34,770 bases of DNA from an uncultured Flavobacteriaceae bacterium (GTDB lineage: Bacteria; Bacteroidota; Bacteroidia; Flavobacteriales; Flavobacteriaceae). The stretch is taken from NCBI GenBank assembly GCA_929200365.1, contig CAKMZM010000003.1, positions 9,620-44,389 of the forward strand, read 5' to 3'. Position 1 is the first letter of the stretch. The number at the start of each line of letters is the position of its first letter. This document shows, one piece after another, positions 24,549-34,078 of this stretch. Below the pieces are notes generated by a model that saw only the letters and a program-made list of their open reading frames with translations, did not search any database and was not told where the DNA came from. Made by a program: the position numbers and the translations under genes.

Positions 24549-25487
24549 ATGAAATTTCCACAAGCACATACTTTACAACAAATAGCCACTATTATATCGT
24601 CAGAGTATGTAGGGGACTCTAATTTCCTAGTTTTGGGAATGAATGAAATACATGTAGTTTCTTCTGGAGATATAGTTTTTGTTGATCATCCCAAGTATTA
24701 CGATAAAGCATTACAAAGTGCAGCAACAGTAATTTTGATTAATAAAAAAGTAGAATGCCCAGAAGGCAAAGCACTCCTAATCTCTGATGATCCTTTTAGA
24801 GATTTTAATATACTTACAACATACTTTAAACCCTTCAAAAAAGCAGATTCCTTAATTTCAGAAACAGCTAAAATCGGTAAAAATACAATTATACAACCTG
24901 GTAGTTTTGTTGGGAATAATGTAAAAATTGGTGATAACTGTTGTATTCATGCCAATGTAAGCATTTATGATAACACTATTATTGGTAATAATGTTACGAT
25001 ACATGCAGGCACTGTTTTAGGGACAGATGCTTTTTATTATCAGAAAAGACCTCATGGATTTGATAAATTAATTTCTGGGGGTCGTGTGATCATAGAGGAT
25101 AATGTAGATTTTGGATCGTCATGTACTATAGATAAGGGAGTTACCGGAGATACTATTATAAAAGAAGGAACCAAAATAGATAATCAGGTACATGTTGGTC
25201 ATGATACTGTAATAGGGAAAAAATGCTTGATTGCATCTCAGGTAGGAATTTCGGGTTGTGTTGTTATTGAAGATGAAGTAACGATCTGGGGGCAAGTTGG
25301 TATTACCAGTGCTATTACTATTGGTAGTAAAGCTATTATTTCTGCGCAATCGGGAGTGAGTAAATCTTTAGAAGCCAATAAGAGTTATTTTGGTACTCCT
25401 GCAGATGATTTTAGAAAAAAATATAAGGAGATTGCTGCAATACGACAAATCCCTGACTTAATAGATAAATTGAAAAAAAATGAGTAA
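24549..25487 (+). CDS. Second LpxD-like UDP-3-O-acylglucosamine N-acyltransferase
   Basis: This paralogue of LpxD (312 aa) has a short N-terminal domain (1-95; GDIVFVDHPKYYDKAL replaces the Lpx[10 protein letters not shown] motif) and a hexapeptide beta-helix (105-290). The likely catalytic H218 lies in NQVHVGHDTVIG. The C-terminal helix is KKYKEIAAIRQIPDLIDKLKK. It is clearly different from the LpxD at 20694 and probably acts on a related nucleotide-sugar acceptor, or is a second LpxD with other chain preference. It overlaps the NTF2-like reading frame by 8 bp (ATGAGTAA), so the two were translationally coupled. Confidence 0.85.
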   Translation: MKFPQAHTLQQIATIISSEYVGDSNFLVLGMNEIHVVSSGDIVFVDHPKYYDKALQSAATVILINKKVECPEGKALLISDDPFRDFNILTTYFKPFKKADSLISETAKIGKNTIIQPGSFVGNNVKIGDNCCIHANVSIYDNTIIGNNVTIHAGTVLGTDAFYYQKRPHGFDKLISGGRVIIEDNVDFGSSCTIDKGVTGDTIIKEGTKIDNQVHVGHDTVIGKKCLIASQVGISGCVVIEDEVTIWGQVGITSAITIGSKAIISAQSGVSKSLEANKSYFGTPADDFRKKYKEIAAIRQIPDLIDKLKKNE

Positions 25488-25886
25488 AACAGTTAAGGAT
25501 ATAGTACGGTCTTTTTATGAAACAGATCTTATTCATAATACTGAAGCCTTTTCTGAATATTTACATCCCGAAATTGAATTATATTGGAATAGTAGTTTTG
25601 GGTTTAACAAGAAAGATTTTAATGATATTAAAGCCATGTTTAATGAAATGGGCCTGTCTTTTGAAACTTTACGAGCGAAATTAGTCACCTTATAGCCGAA
25701 GAGAATACAGTGACTATACGATATACATATTATGTTCAAACTATCGAAGCACCAGAGAAAGAAGATCCTATAGCTCATTTTATTACAATTTGGGAACTTA
25801 AGAATGATAAATTATATAAAGGATATCAAATAAGTCAACAAATAGATAATGCTCCAGAAAGTATAATGTCATTTATTTCAAAATAA
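25480..25886 (+). pseudogene. NTF2/SnoaL-like protein gene with a frameshift
   Basis: Frame 0 gives 71 aa (IVRSFYETDLIHNTEAFSEYLHPEIELYWNS...), an NTF2-like start, then a stop at 25693-25695. From about 25676 another frame continues with sensible protein (EISHLIAEENTVTIRYTYYV, then AHFITIWELKNDKLYKGYQ) to TAA at 25884-25886. Joined, these make a roughly 135-aa cone-fold protein of normal length, with the typical FITIWELKNDKL strand. The span is one base short of a whole number of codons, consistent with a single-base deletion near 25670-25685. I see no slippery heptamer. It is either a pseudogene or a sequencing error. Function unknown; coupled to the upstream lpxD-like gene. Confidence 0.8.
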
Positions 25887-25921
25887 TTAGTTTTTCATTT
25901 CAACCATAATTTTCAAAAGCT

Positions 25922-25929
25922 TACTTTTG
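25922..25929 (+). promoter_or_regulatory. Putative -7 box for sucD
   Basis: TACTTTTG followed by G is a perfect TAnnTTTG match 32 bp before the sucD ATG, predicting a leader of about 25 nt. This would give sucD its own promoter within the long operon. No clear -33 TTG is seen. Confidence 0.4.
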
Positions 25930-25961
25930 GAACTCTAAAAAAAATAAAAAATCATAACGCA

Positions 25962-26834
25962 ATGAGTGTTTTAGTTAATAAAGATTCAAAAATTATTGTA
26001 CAAGGATTTACAGGTAGTGAAGGTACTTTTCATGCAGGTCAAATGATCGAGTATGGAACAAATGTTGTTGGAGGAGTGACTCCTGGAAAAGGAGGGCAAA
26101 CTCATCTAGATAAACCAGTTTTTAATACTGTAAAAGATGCAGTTAGAGAAGTAAATGCAGATACCACAATTATTTTTGTACCACCAGCTTTTGCCGCAGA
26201 TGCAATTATGGAAGCCGCAGATGCAGGAATAAAAGTGATTATTACCATTACAGAAGGTATTCCTGTTGCAGATATGATCACAGCTGCGAATTATATTAGC
26301 GATAAAGAATGTACACTTATTGGTCCAAATTGCCCAGGTGTAATTACTCCAGGAGAAGCAAAAGTAGGTATAATGCCAGGTTTTGTATTTAAAAAAGGAA
26401 ATGTTGGTATCGTTTCAAAATCAGGTACATTAACATATGAAGCAGCAGATCAGGTAGTAAAACAAGGATTAGGAATTACTACCGCAATAGGAATAGGTGG
26501 CGACCCAATTATTGGCACCACTACAAAAGAAGCGGTCGAATTATTGATTAACGATCCCGAAACAGATTGTGTCGTTATGATTGGTGAAATTGGAGGTCAA
26601 TTAGAAGCAGATGCAGCAAAGTGGATAAAAGAAAGCGGAACCTCTAAACCTGTTGTAGGTTTTATTGCTGGTGAAACTGCACCTGCAGGTCGTACTATGG
26701 GACATGCCGGAGCTATTGTTGGTGGTAGTGAAGATACTGCAGCAGCCAAAAAAGAAATTATGAGAGAATGTGGAATTCATGTAGTAGATTCTCCTGCAGA
26801 AATAGGCAAAAAAGTAGCCGAAGTATTAGGATAA
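25962..26834 (+). CDS. sucD: Succinyl-CoA ligase alpha subunit SucD
   Basis: This is the alpha subunit of the TCA-cycle succinyl-CoA synthetase. The CoA-binding Rossmann domain has [14 protein letters not shown] (15-28) and [12 protein letters not shown], and the active-site phosphohistidine is H248 in [11 protein letters not shown]. Length (290) is standard. The beta subunit (sucC) is not in the window, so the two subunits are encoded separately, as is common in Flavobacteriia. It is the last gene before a strong terminator. Confidence 0.96.
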   Translation: MSVLVNKDSKIIVQGFTGSEGTFHAGQMIEYGTNVVGGVTPGKGGQTHLDKPVFNTVKDAVREVNADTTIIFVPPAFAADAIMEAADAGIKVIITITEGIPVADMITAANYISDKECTLIGPNCPGVITPGEAKVGIMPGFVFKKGNVGIVSKSGTLTYEAADQVVKQGLGITTAIGIGGDPIIGTTTKEAVELLINDPETDCVVMIGEIGGQLEADAAKWIKESGTSKPVVGFIAGETAPAGRTMGHAGAIVGGSEDTAAAKKEIMRECGIHVVDSPAEIGKKVAEVLG

Positions 26835-26845
26835 AAAACTTTTAG

Positions 26846-26889
26846 ATATAAAAAACCTCTTGAATTTATTTTCAAGAGGTTTTTTATAT
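26846..26889. terminator. Strong hairpin terminator after sucD
   Basis: ATATAAAAAACCTCTTGA (26846-26863) pairs perfectly with TCAAGAGGTTTTTTATAT (26872-26889) around an 8-nt loop. The CCTCTTGA core gives the stable stem, and the T6 run follows it directly on the plus strand (and A6 before it), so it can terminate in both directions. Confidence 0.85.
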
Positions 26890-27028
26890 TTAAAATATTA
26901 CTTGTTAAAAAAAACTTAAATCTTGTAACATTGATAATAACTATACGTATTATATTGCACTAGTTATAAATGAATTCATAGAGTCAATTCTAGTATTGTA
27001 ATACACTTTTAAACAATTAAAATAATAT

Positions 27029-30010
27029 ATGAAATTAATTAAATCAATTTTGTTATTGCTAGTTGTCGTTTGTCTTGGCAATTGCAAAAAAACATCATCA
27101 GAAACGATAGTTTCAGAAAAAATTAAAATAGAACAACATACCGATGCAGCAGGCTTCAAGTATGAAACAGTTACCAATGACCCAACTGGGTTGCGATTAT
27201 ATACATTAAATAATGGTCTAAAAGTATATTTAGCCAAAAATGAAGAAGAACCAAAAATTCAAACCCATATAGCTGTACGTGCTGGTTCAAATTATGATCC
27301 AAAAGAAACAACAGGACTTGCACACTATCTGGAACATATGGTTTTTAAAGGTACCGATGAGATAGGTACTCAGGATTTCGAAAAAGAAAAGATGTTACTA
27401 CAACAGATTTCTGATTTGTACGAACAGCATAAAGCAGAAACAGATACAGATAAAAAGAAAGAAATTTATAAAAAGATTGACGAAATTTCTCAGGAAGCGT
27501 CAAAAATTTCTATACCTAATGAATATGATAAAATGATTAGTTCATTAGGAGCAGAAGGAACCAATGCACATACCTGGTTTGAAGAGACCGTTTATAAAAC
27601 TAAAATACCGACAAACGAATTAGATAAATGGCTTACCGTAGAAAGTGAGCGTTTTAGCCAATTGGTATTACGTTTGTTTCATACAGAACTAGAAGCTGTT
27701 TATGAAGAATTTAACAAAACGCAGGATAATGATAGTAGAAAATTATATGCCGCAATGCTCAAAGGGTTATTCCCTAATCACCCGTATGGACAACAAAACA
27801 CAATAGGAAGCTCTGAGCATCTTAAAAACCCATCTATGATAGCTATACATAATTATTTTGATAAATATTATGTTCCTAATAATATGGCGATGGTACTGGT
27901 TGGGGATATAGATTTTGATGAAACTATACAAAAAGTAAATAAAGCTTTTGGTGGTTTTGAGAAAAAAGAAGTCGTTCACCCTGTATTGCCAAAAGAAAAC
28001 CCAATAACCAGTCCAGTTATTAAAGAAGTATTTGGACCTACAACAGCGTCTGTTTCTATAGCATTTCGTTCTGATGCCATAGGAACAAAAGAAGAAAAGT
28101 TGCTTACACTTACAGATATGATATTAGCTAATGGAAATGCTGGTTTAATTGATTTGAATTTAAATCAAAAACAGATAGTGCAAAATGCAGGTTGCTCAAC
28201 GACATTTTTGAATGATTATGGGTATCATAAGTTTTATGGATCTCCAAAAACAAATCAAACTCTGGAAGAAGTAAAAGATCTTATCCTTTCTCAAATCGAA
28301 AAATTGAAAAAAGGAGAGTTTGAAGACTGGATGATCTCTGCAGTAATTAATGATTTGAAACTATATCAGACCAGAAGATATGAAAAAAATGCAGCATTAG
28401 CTTCAGCATATTACAATGCATTTATACATCGTCAAGATTGGAAAGATAAAGTAGAGTTCTTAAGTGAACTTAAAAAAATATCAAAACAGGAATTAGTTGA
28501 TTTTGCAAATTCTTTTTATAAAGACAACTATGTAGTGATATATAAACGTAAAGGAGAAGATAAAAATACGATTAAGGTAGAAAACCCGGATATAACTCCG
28601 ATAAAACTAAATAGAGGTAAAGAGTCTAAATTTGTTCAGGATTTCAAGAAATTAGAAGCTCCTGCTTTGCAGCCAAAATATGTGGATTATAAATCCGCTA
28701 TTAAAGAAACTAAAACCGCTAATGAATTAAAAGTATCTTATATTGATAACCCAAATAACGACTTGTTTGATTTAAATATAATTTTTGATATGGGTAGAGA
28801 TCATGATCGTAAAGTTTCGTTGGCAGCAGGATATTTAGATTATTTAGGTACAGATAAATATTCTCCCGAAGAATTAAAGAAAGAGTTCTACAAGTTAGGA
28901 GTTAATTATAGGGTAATTACAGATTCTGATAAAACATATGTTAATATTTCAGGATTAAAAGAAAACCTTGATGAAGGTTTAGCGTTACTGGAACATTTAT
29001 GGACTAATGCTGTTCCTAATCAGGAGACATATACCAAATATGTGGATAAGATTGCAAAAAGTCGACAGGATGCGAAAACGCAAAAAAGAAATATTTTATG
29101 GAGCGGATTGATGAATTATGGAAAATATGGAGATAATTCTCCGTTGCGTAATATCTATACTATAAAAGAACTACAGGCAATTAACCCTCAGGAATTGGTA
29201 GACAAAATTAAAGAACTACGTCATTTTAAACAACGTATATTTTACTATGGTAAAGATATTGATGCAGCAGTTGCTGCTATAAACAAAAACCATAAGGTAC
29301 AGAGCGAATTATTAGACTATCCCCAAAAAGTTGAATATGTAGAAAAAGAAACTGGAGGTAATGTATACTTTGTTGATTATGATATGGTACAAAGTGAAAT
29401 GATATTTTTGGCAAAAGGTTCAGAATTTGATCCTGGTAAAATAGCAGCATCAAGATTGTTTAATACATACTTTGGTAGTGGATTATCCTCTATAGTATTT
29501 CAAGAAATCAGAGAATCAAAATCACTGGCATATTCTGCATTCTCTGGGTATGCTACAGCATCAGAAAAAGGAAATTCGAATTATGTGTATGCATATATAG
29601 GTACTCAGGCAAATAAAATGTATCAGGCCGTAGATGCCATCATGGATTTAATGACAAGTATGCCAGAAGTCGAAAAACAATTTAAAGCAGCCAAAGAAGC
29701 AACATTAAAAAAAATCGCAGCCCAGCGTATAACCAAATCTAATATTTTCTGGACTTATGAAGCACTGAAAAAAACAGGTATTAACCATGATAACAGAAAA
29801 GAGGTCTATGATGCTATTGAGAATATGACTTTGGAAGATCTCAAGACCTTCTTCAATGAAAATATTAAGGGAGAAAATTATGATATTCTTGTTGTAGGTA
29901 ATAAAAAAGATGTAGATATGAATGCTTTATCCAAATTAGGTGTTGTTAAAGAAATGGATATTGACTATCTTTTTAATTATGAAAAGAAAAATGAAGATAC
30001 AAAACTATAA
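27029..30010 (+). CDS. M16-family zinc metallopeptidase lipoprotein
   Basis: This is a large two-lobed peptidase of the insulinase/pitrilysin family. A signal peptide with lipobox LGNC lipidates C19. The zinc motif HYLEH is at 99-103, and the Glu-rich helix ELEAVYEEFNKTQDND (from about 220) probably supplies the third ligand. A charged insertion (about 120-165) lies between the motif and that helix. A second, inactive M16 lobe occupies about 560-960, with the substrate-binding ESKSLAYSAFSGY region. Length (993) fits the fused two-domain type. It is probably periplasmic or outer-membrane facing and degrades peptides. It stands alone between two terminators. Confidence 0.93.
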   Translation: MKLIKSILLLLVVVCLGNCKKTSSETIVSEKIKIEQHTDAAGFKYETVTNDPTGLRLYTLNNGLKVYLAKNEEEPKIQTHIAVRAGSNYDPKETTGLAHYLEHMVFKGTDEIGTQDFEKEKMLLQQISDLYEQHKAETDTDKKKEIYKKIDEISQEASKISIPNEYDKMISSLGAEGTNAHTWFEETVYKTKIPTNELDKWLTVESERFSQLVLRLFHTELEAVYEEFNKTQDNDSRKLYAAMLKGLFPNHPYGQQNTIGSSEHLKNPSMIAIHNYFDKYYVPNNMAMVLVGDIDFDETIQKVNKAFGGFEKKEVVHPVLPKENPITSPVIKEVFGPTTASVSIAFRSDAIGTKEEKLLTLTDMILANGNAGLIDLNLNQKQIVQNAGCSTTFLNDYGYHKFYGSPKTNQTLEEVKDLILSQIEKLKKGEFEDWMISAVINDLKLYQTRRYEKNAALASAYYNAFIHRQDWKDKVEFLSELKKISKQELVDFANSFYKDNYVVIYKRKGEDKNTIKVENPDITPIKLNRGKESKFVQDFKKLEAPALQPKYVDYKSAIKETKTANELKVSYIDNPNNDLFDLNIIFDMGRDHDRKVSLAAGYLDYLGTDKYSPEELKKEFYKLGVNYRVITDSDKTYVNISGLKENLDEGLALLEHLWTNAVPNQETYTKYVDKIAKSRQDAKTQKRNILWSGLMNYGKYGDNSPLRNIYTIKELQAINPQELVDKIKELRHFKQRIFYYGKDIDAAVAAINKNHKVQSELLDYPQKVEYVEKETGGNVYFVDYDMVQSEMIFLAKGSEFDPGKIAASRLFNTYFGSGLSSIVFQEIRESKSLAYSAFSGYATASEKGNSNYVYAYIGTQANKMYQAVDAIMDLMTSMPEVEKQFKAAKEATLKKIAAQRITKSNIFWTYEALKKTGINHDNRKEVYDAIENMTLEDLKTFFNENIKGENYDILVVGNKKDVDMNALSKLGVVKEMDIDYLFNYEKKNEDTKL

Positions 30011-30036
30011 AATCAAATAAATGATTATTAATTTAT

Positions 30037-30064
30037 TAAACCCTGTGAGAAATCACAGGGTTTA
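30037..30064 (+). terminator. Hairpin terminator after the M16 peptidase
   Basis: TAAACCCTGTGA (30037-30048) pairs with TCACAGGGTTTA (30053-30064) around a GAAA tetraloop, 26 bp after the stop codon. The stem is perfect and GC-rich at its centre, but the following T run is short (TTTATTG). Confidence 0.7.
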
Positions 30065-30096
30065 TTGCTGTGACCTGTTTGTAATTCTTATATTTG
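30065..30096 (+). promoter_or_regulatory. Putative fabG promoter (TTG-N21-TATATTTG)
   Basis: TTG (30065-30067) and TATATTTG (30089-30096) are separated by 21 bp, which fits the flavobacterial consensus TTG-N17-23-TAnnTTTG. It starts directly after the upstream terminator, so it is well placed to begin a new unit with fabG. It is the only box in the window for which I find both elements. Confidence 0.6.
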
Positions 30097-30154
30097 GCAT
30101 TCACATTGCAAATTACAAATGGTATAGATACCACAAAAATTAGAAATATAACGA

Positions 30155-30901
30155 ATGAATCTTTTACAAGGTAAAACGGCTATTATCACTGGAGCTACTC
30201 GTGGTATTGGCAAAGGAATAGCAGAAATTTTTGCACAACAAGGAGCTAATATTGCTTTCACTTACAGTGCTTCTGTTGAAGCAGCTAAGATATTAGAAAA
30301 AGAATTAAATGAATTAGGAATAAAAGCTAAAGGATATCAAAGTAATGCGGCAAGCTATGAGCAGGCTCAGGAATTGGCTACAGATGTTTTAGAAACATTT
30401 GGTAGTATTGATATTTTGGTAAATAACGCAGGTATTACCAAGGATAATCTTTTAATGCGTATGAGTGAGGAAGACTTTGATAAAGTTATCGAGGTAAACC
30501 TGAAAAGCGTATTTAATATGACAAAAGCAGTTCAAAGAACTATGCTTAAGCAACGTAAAGGAAGTATAATAAACATGAGTTCTGTTGTTGGAGTAAAGGG
30601 TAATGCTGGTCAAGCTAATTATGCAGCTTCAAAAGCAGGGATTATTGGTTTTTCAAAATCTGTTGCGCTAGAACTTGGATCCAGAAATATTAGAAGCAAT
30701 GTAGTTGCACCAGGTTTTATTGAAACTGAAATGACAGAAAAACTTGACGAAAAAGTTGTAGAAGGATGGCGCAATGCAATTCCGCTAAAACGAGGAGGTA
30801 GCGCAGAGGATATTGCAAATACATGTTTATTCCTCGCAAGTGATTTAAGTGCATATATTACAGGACAAGTACTGAATGTGGATGGAGGAATGCTTACTTG
30901 A
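30155..30901 (+). CDS. fabG: 3-oxoacyl-ACP reductase FabG
   Basis: This short-chain dehydrogenase reduces 3-oxoacyl-ACP with NADPH in fatty acid elongation. The cofactor motif is TGATRGIG (12-19), NNAG is at 90-93, and the catalytic serine (S142/S143, MSSVVG) accompanies Y156 and K160 in YAASK. The ending AYITGQVLNVDGGM is the typical FabG tetramer interface. Length 248 is exact for the family. A separate unit from the FabZ-containing lpx operon, it is followed 74 bp later by the VWA-like gene. Confidence 0.95.
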   Translation: MNLLQGKTAIITGATRGIGKGIAEIFAQQGANIAFTYSASVEAAKILEKELNELGIKAKGYQSNAASYEQAQELATDVLETFGSIDILVNNAGITKDNLLMRMSEEDFDKVIEVNLKSVFNMTKAVQRTMLKQRKGSIINMSSVVGVKGNAGQANYAASKAGIIGFSKSVALELGSRNIRSNVVAPGFIETEMTEKLDEKVVEGWRNAIPLKRGGSAEDIANTCLFLASDLSAYITGQVLNVDGGMLT

Positions 30902-30975
30902 TTTTAAAGTTGCGATTAACACTCTAAAATAAACAGTATTTCATAACTCAACCATCGTATATTGTAATTTATAGA

Positions 30976-33006
30976 ATGCAAACACAAACAATTTTATTGA
31001 TCTTAATCGCTTTTATAACAGCATTAATTGTTGCATTATTTCAATATTGGTATAAGACAAAAAACAGGAAAAAAAACATCCTGTTTTTTGCTTTTTTACG
31101 CTTTCTTAGTGTTTTTACACTATTACTATTGTTAATTAACCCTACCTTCAAACAGAAAAACTATTATATAGAGAAACCAGTTCTGGTAGTTGCTGTTGAT
31201 AATTCTTCTTCAATAAAATATCTTAAACAAGATCAGAAAGTTACTCAGTTTGCAAACCAAATTACCGATCATGAAGAGCTCAATGAAAGATTTGATATTA
31301 TGTATTATTCATTTTCTGATAAATTAAATGATTCTCTACATTTTTCTTTTGATCAAAAGCAAACTAATATATCAAAAGTATTAGAAGAACTTGAGCAAAT
31401 TCATAAAAGCACAATTGCTCCCACAATTATGATCACCGATGGAAATCAAACTTATGGTAAAGATTATCAATTTAGTAGCATAAGCTATAAGCAAGCTGTA
31501 TACCCCATTGTTTCAGGGGATACAATTAGGGTACTAGATACCAAAATCCAGCAACTTAATGTTAACCGTTATGCATATTTAAAAAATAAATTCCCTGGCG
31601 AAGTAATTCTTACATATTCTGGTAATGAGGAGATTACAACTACATTTCAGGTAAAATCGGGTAGTAGTACAATTTTTTCTCAACTTGTTTCTTTCTCAGG
31701 AACAAATAACTCTACAGTTGTTAATTTTACACTACCAGCTAATAGGGTAGGTGTAAATCAATATGTTGCAACACTAACTCCTTTGGATACAGAAAAGAAT
31801 ACTGTTAATAATACAAAAACTTTTGCTGTAGAGGTAATTGATCAAAAAAACCATGTGTTGTTGATTAGTGATATAGTACATCCAGATCTTGGAGCTATAA
31901 AGAAAAGTGTTGAAAGTAATGAAAGGCGAAGTATAACAATTAGTAAACCTAATGGTAATCAGGAATTAAATGACTATCAGTTGGTTATTCTGTACCAGCC
32001 CAATACTAGATATAGAGCAGTATATGACAAATTAAATACCCTTAAAAAGAATTATTTTACGATTACTGGCTCAAAAACGGATTGGGTTTTTCTCAATAGG
32101 ATACAAAAGAAATATACCCAAGAAATTACACGACAGAATGAATATTATGTGCCCAGATATAATAATAATTATGGAACATTTCTTCAAGAAGATATAGGTT
32201 TTCAAGATTACCCTCCTTTAATAGGGACTTTTGGAGAAATTAGAATGAATTCTAATCACGATCCTTTATTATACAGGACAATAAATAATATTGATACCGA
32301 AGAAATATTACTAGCGACTATAGAACAAGGGGGAATAAGAGAAGCAGTTTTATTTGGAGAAGGATTATGGAGGTGGAGAGCTCAAAACTACTTAGACACT
32401 CAAAAATTTGAAGATTTTGATGAATTTTTTGGCAAACTGATCCAATATCTGGCTTCTAATAAAAGAAAGAGTAGATTAAATACGATCTCAGAGTCATTTT
32501 ATTATGGTAATGCTAGTGTTGTTATTAAAGCAGAATATTTTACCAAGAATTATGAATTTGACAGGAGAGGGAATTTAAGAATTTCAATTAAAAATAAAGA
32601 AACAGAAGCTACTCAAACGATACCCATGCTATTGAAAAATAATTCATACGAAGTAGATTTGAGTAATCTTGAAGCAGGAAATTATGAATATACAGTAACA
32701 GTTTTAGGAGAAAATATAGCACGTTCTGGAAATTTTGCTATTCTGAAATATGATGTAGAACAACAATTTCTTGGAGCAGATGTAACAAAACTAAAACAAG
32801 TAGCTACTAATACTGGTGGAAAACCATACTATTTAAATCAAAAAGATATCCTTATAAAAGAGCTACTAGAAGATCAAAGATATCAAGCAATACAGAAAAA
32901 TAAGGAAAATGTAGTATCTTTAATAGACTGGAAATATCTTTTGGCAATAGTTATTTTGTTACTTACTATAGAATGGTTTGCACGAAAATATAATGGACTT
33001 ATTTAA
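30976..33006 (+). CDS. VWA-like membrane protein
   Basis: The 676-aa protein has two N-terminal membrane helices (about 5-24 and 36-54) followed by a von Willebrand A-like domain with MIDAS motif DNSSS (D75, S77, S79). It ends with a C-terminal helix (about 652-668, LLAIVILLLTIEWFA). The large middle part is predicted extracytoplasmic and beta-rich, recalling BatA/BatB-like or glutamine-amidotransferase-like membrane proteins. Function is not established. The SPFH-domain gene starts 21 bp downstream, so they probably form a unit. No MoxR ATPase or Bat gene is present. Confidence 0.75.
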   Translation: MQTQTILLILIAFITALIVALFQYWYKTKNRKKNILFFAFLRFLSVFTLLLLLINPTFKQKNYYIEKPVLVVAVDNSSSIKYLKQDQKVTQFANQITDHEELNERFDIMYYSFSDKLNDSLHFSFDQKQTNISKVLEELEQIHKSTIAPTIMITDGNQTYGKDYQFSSISYKQAVYPIVSGDTIRVLDTKIQQLNVNRYAYLKNKFPGEVILTYSGNEEITTTFQVKSGSSTIFSQLVSFSGTNNSTVVNFTLPANRVGVNQYVATLTPLDTEKNTVNNTKTFAVEVIDQKNHVLLISDIVHPDLGAIKKSVESNERRSITISKPNGNQELNDYQLVILYQPNTRYRAVYDKLNTLKKNYFTITGSKTDWVFLNRIQKKYTQEITRQNEYYVPRYNNNYGTFLQEDIGFQDYPPLIGTFGEIRMNSNHDPLLYRTINNIDTEEILLATIEQGGIREAVLFGEGLWRWRAQNYLDTQKFEDFDEFFGKLIQYLASNKRKSRLNTISESFYYGNASVVIKAEYFTKNYEFDRRGNLRISIKNKETEATQTIPMLLKNNSYEVDLSNLEAGNYEYTVTVLGENIARSGNFAILKYDVEQQFLGADVTKLKQVATNTGGKPYYLNQKDILIKELLEDQRYQAIQKNKENVVSLIDWKYLLAIVILLLTIEWFARKYNGLI

Positions 33007-33027
33007 AATTAAAAACTCAAAATTATT

Positions 33028-33843
33028 ATGGAAAAATTACCAAAAATAGGATTGCCTATTCTAATTCTAATAGTATTAGCAATTATCTTTATTTCAAAAT
33101 CAACAGAGACTATTGGTTCTGGAGAAGCTGGTGTGCTTTATAAAACATTTGGTGGAGGTGTAGTTACAGATGCTCCGCCTTTGGGAGAAGGTTTTCATAT
33201 AGTTGCCCCTTGGAATAAAGTAATTGTTTATGAAGTACGACAACAAGAAGTTTTTGAAAAAATGCAGGTACTTTCTTCTAATGGATTAGAAATTAAATTA
33301 GATGCCTCTGCATGGTTTCAACCAGACTATGAAAATTTAGGGCTATTACATCAACAAAAAGGAGAAAATTATGTAACACGAGTGTTACTGCCCACCATAC
33401 GATCTGCTGCCCGTAGTGTAGTAGGAAGATATACTCCAGAACAACTGTATTCAAGTAAGCGAGATGCGATACAAAAAGAGATTTTTGAAGAAACTAAGAA
33501 AATTGTTGGTAATCAATACATTCAACTAAATGAAGTTTTGGTACGTGATGTAACACTACCACCAACTATCAAAGAAGCGATTGAACGTAAATTAAAACAA
33601 GAACAAGAAGCTTTAGAGTATGAATTTAGATTAGAAAAAGCTAAAAAAGAAGCAGAAAGACAAAAAATTGATGCAGAAGGTAAAGCAGTAGCTAATCAGA
33701 TTTTAAGCGCTTCATTAACAGATAAAATTCTTAAAGAAAAAGGAATTGAAGCCACATTACAATTGGCCAAATCACCCAATGCCAAAGTAGTTGTTGTAGG
33801 ATCTGGACAAGATGGAATGCCATTAATTCTTGGTAATCAATAA
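33028..33843 (+). CDS. Prohibitin-family SPFH/Band 7 membrane protein
   Basis: This 271-aa protein is anchored by an N-terminal membrane helix (about 8-24). A Band 7/SPFH domain follows (ETIGSGEAGVLYKTFGG, PLGEGFHIVAPW, YEVRQQEVF, RDVTLPPTIKEAIE), then a charged coiled coil (KLKQEQEALEYEFRLEKAKKEAERQKIDAEGKA, about 190-225). It should assemble into large ring or cage-like membrane complexes, as prohibitins do with FtsH-type proteases; no protease gene is adjacent. It is co-directional with the VWA-like gene 21 bp upstream, and the region after it is disrupted. Confidence 0.9.
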   Translation: MEKLPKIGLPILILIVLAIIFISKSTETIGSGEAGVLYKTFGGGVVTDAPPLGEGFHIVAPWNKVIVYEVRQQEVFEKMQVLSSNGLEIKLDASAWFQPDYENLGLLHQQKGENYVTRVLLPTIRSAARSVVGRYTPEQLYSSKRDAIQKEIFEETKKIVGNQYIQLNEVLVRDVTLPPTIKEAIERKLKQEQEALEYEFRLEKAKKEAERQKIDAEGKAVANQILSASLTDKILKEKGIEATLQLAKSPNAKVVVVGSGQDGMPLILGNQ

Positions 33844-33868
33844 ACAAACAAGTCTGGATACAAATATA

Positions 33869-33888
33869 TTTTATCTTTCGAGATAAAA
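33869..33888. terminator. Weak TTCG-loop hairpin after the prohibitin-family gene
   Basis: TTTTATCT (33869-33876) and AGATAAAA (33881-33888) pair perfectly around TTCG, 26 bp after the stop codon. There is no T run after it on the plus strand. The UUCG loop is stabilising, but the stem is AT-rich. It also abuts the transposase remnant. Confidence 0.35.
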
Positions 33889-33895
33889 AGTGCAG

Positions 33896-34078
33896 ATGCA
33901 ATATTTTAAAGATTTAAACGATAAGCGATTGTTGACTAGAGGTAATTCTATTCTGAATCGCTTATTTAGTTCTAGTGTATATTCTATTCGTCAGTTGACT
34001 CAAAGTGATTCGGAGGCTAAAGTCATGTATCGTTTTTACCGTAGGTGTTTAGTACAACAAGAGTGTTTGCTGTTGTAA
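33896..34078 (+). pseudogene. IS4-type transposase N-terminal remnant
   Basis: The sequence YFKDLNDKRLLTRGNSILNR, then VYSIRQLTQSDSEAKVMYRFYRR, matches the N-terminal DNA-binding domain of Tn5/IS4-like transposases: the D-RR/K-RL start, the S-I pair, and the YRF motif before the catalytic core. The reading frame then turns into CLVQQECLLL and stops, so the DDE catalytic domain and YREK motif are missing. The track start at 33890 is GTG; ATG 33896 is preferred. No transposase continuation is found in the next 200 bp on either frame I checked. Inactive remnant. Confidence 0.65.

Noticed and set aside
25670-25690. Programmed -1 frameshift in the NTF2-like gene
   Set aside because: No X XXY YYZ slippery heptamer at the junction (GCG AAA TTA) and no obvious downstream pseudoknot; a single-base deletion or read error is simpler.
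26950-27237. 95-codon minus-strand ORF overlapping the M16 peptidase start
   Set aside because: Lies mostly in the antisense frame of a well-supported gene and its upstream region; no motif.
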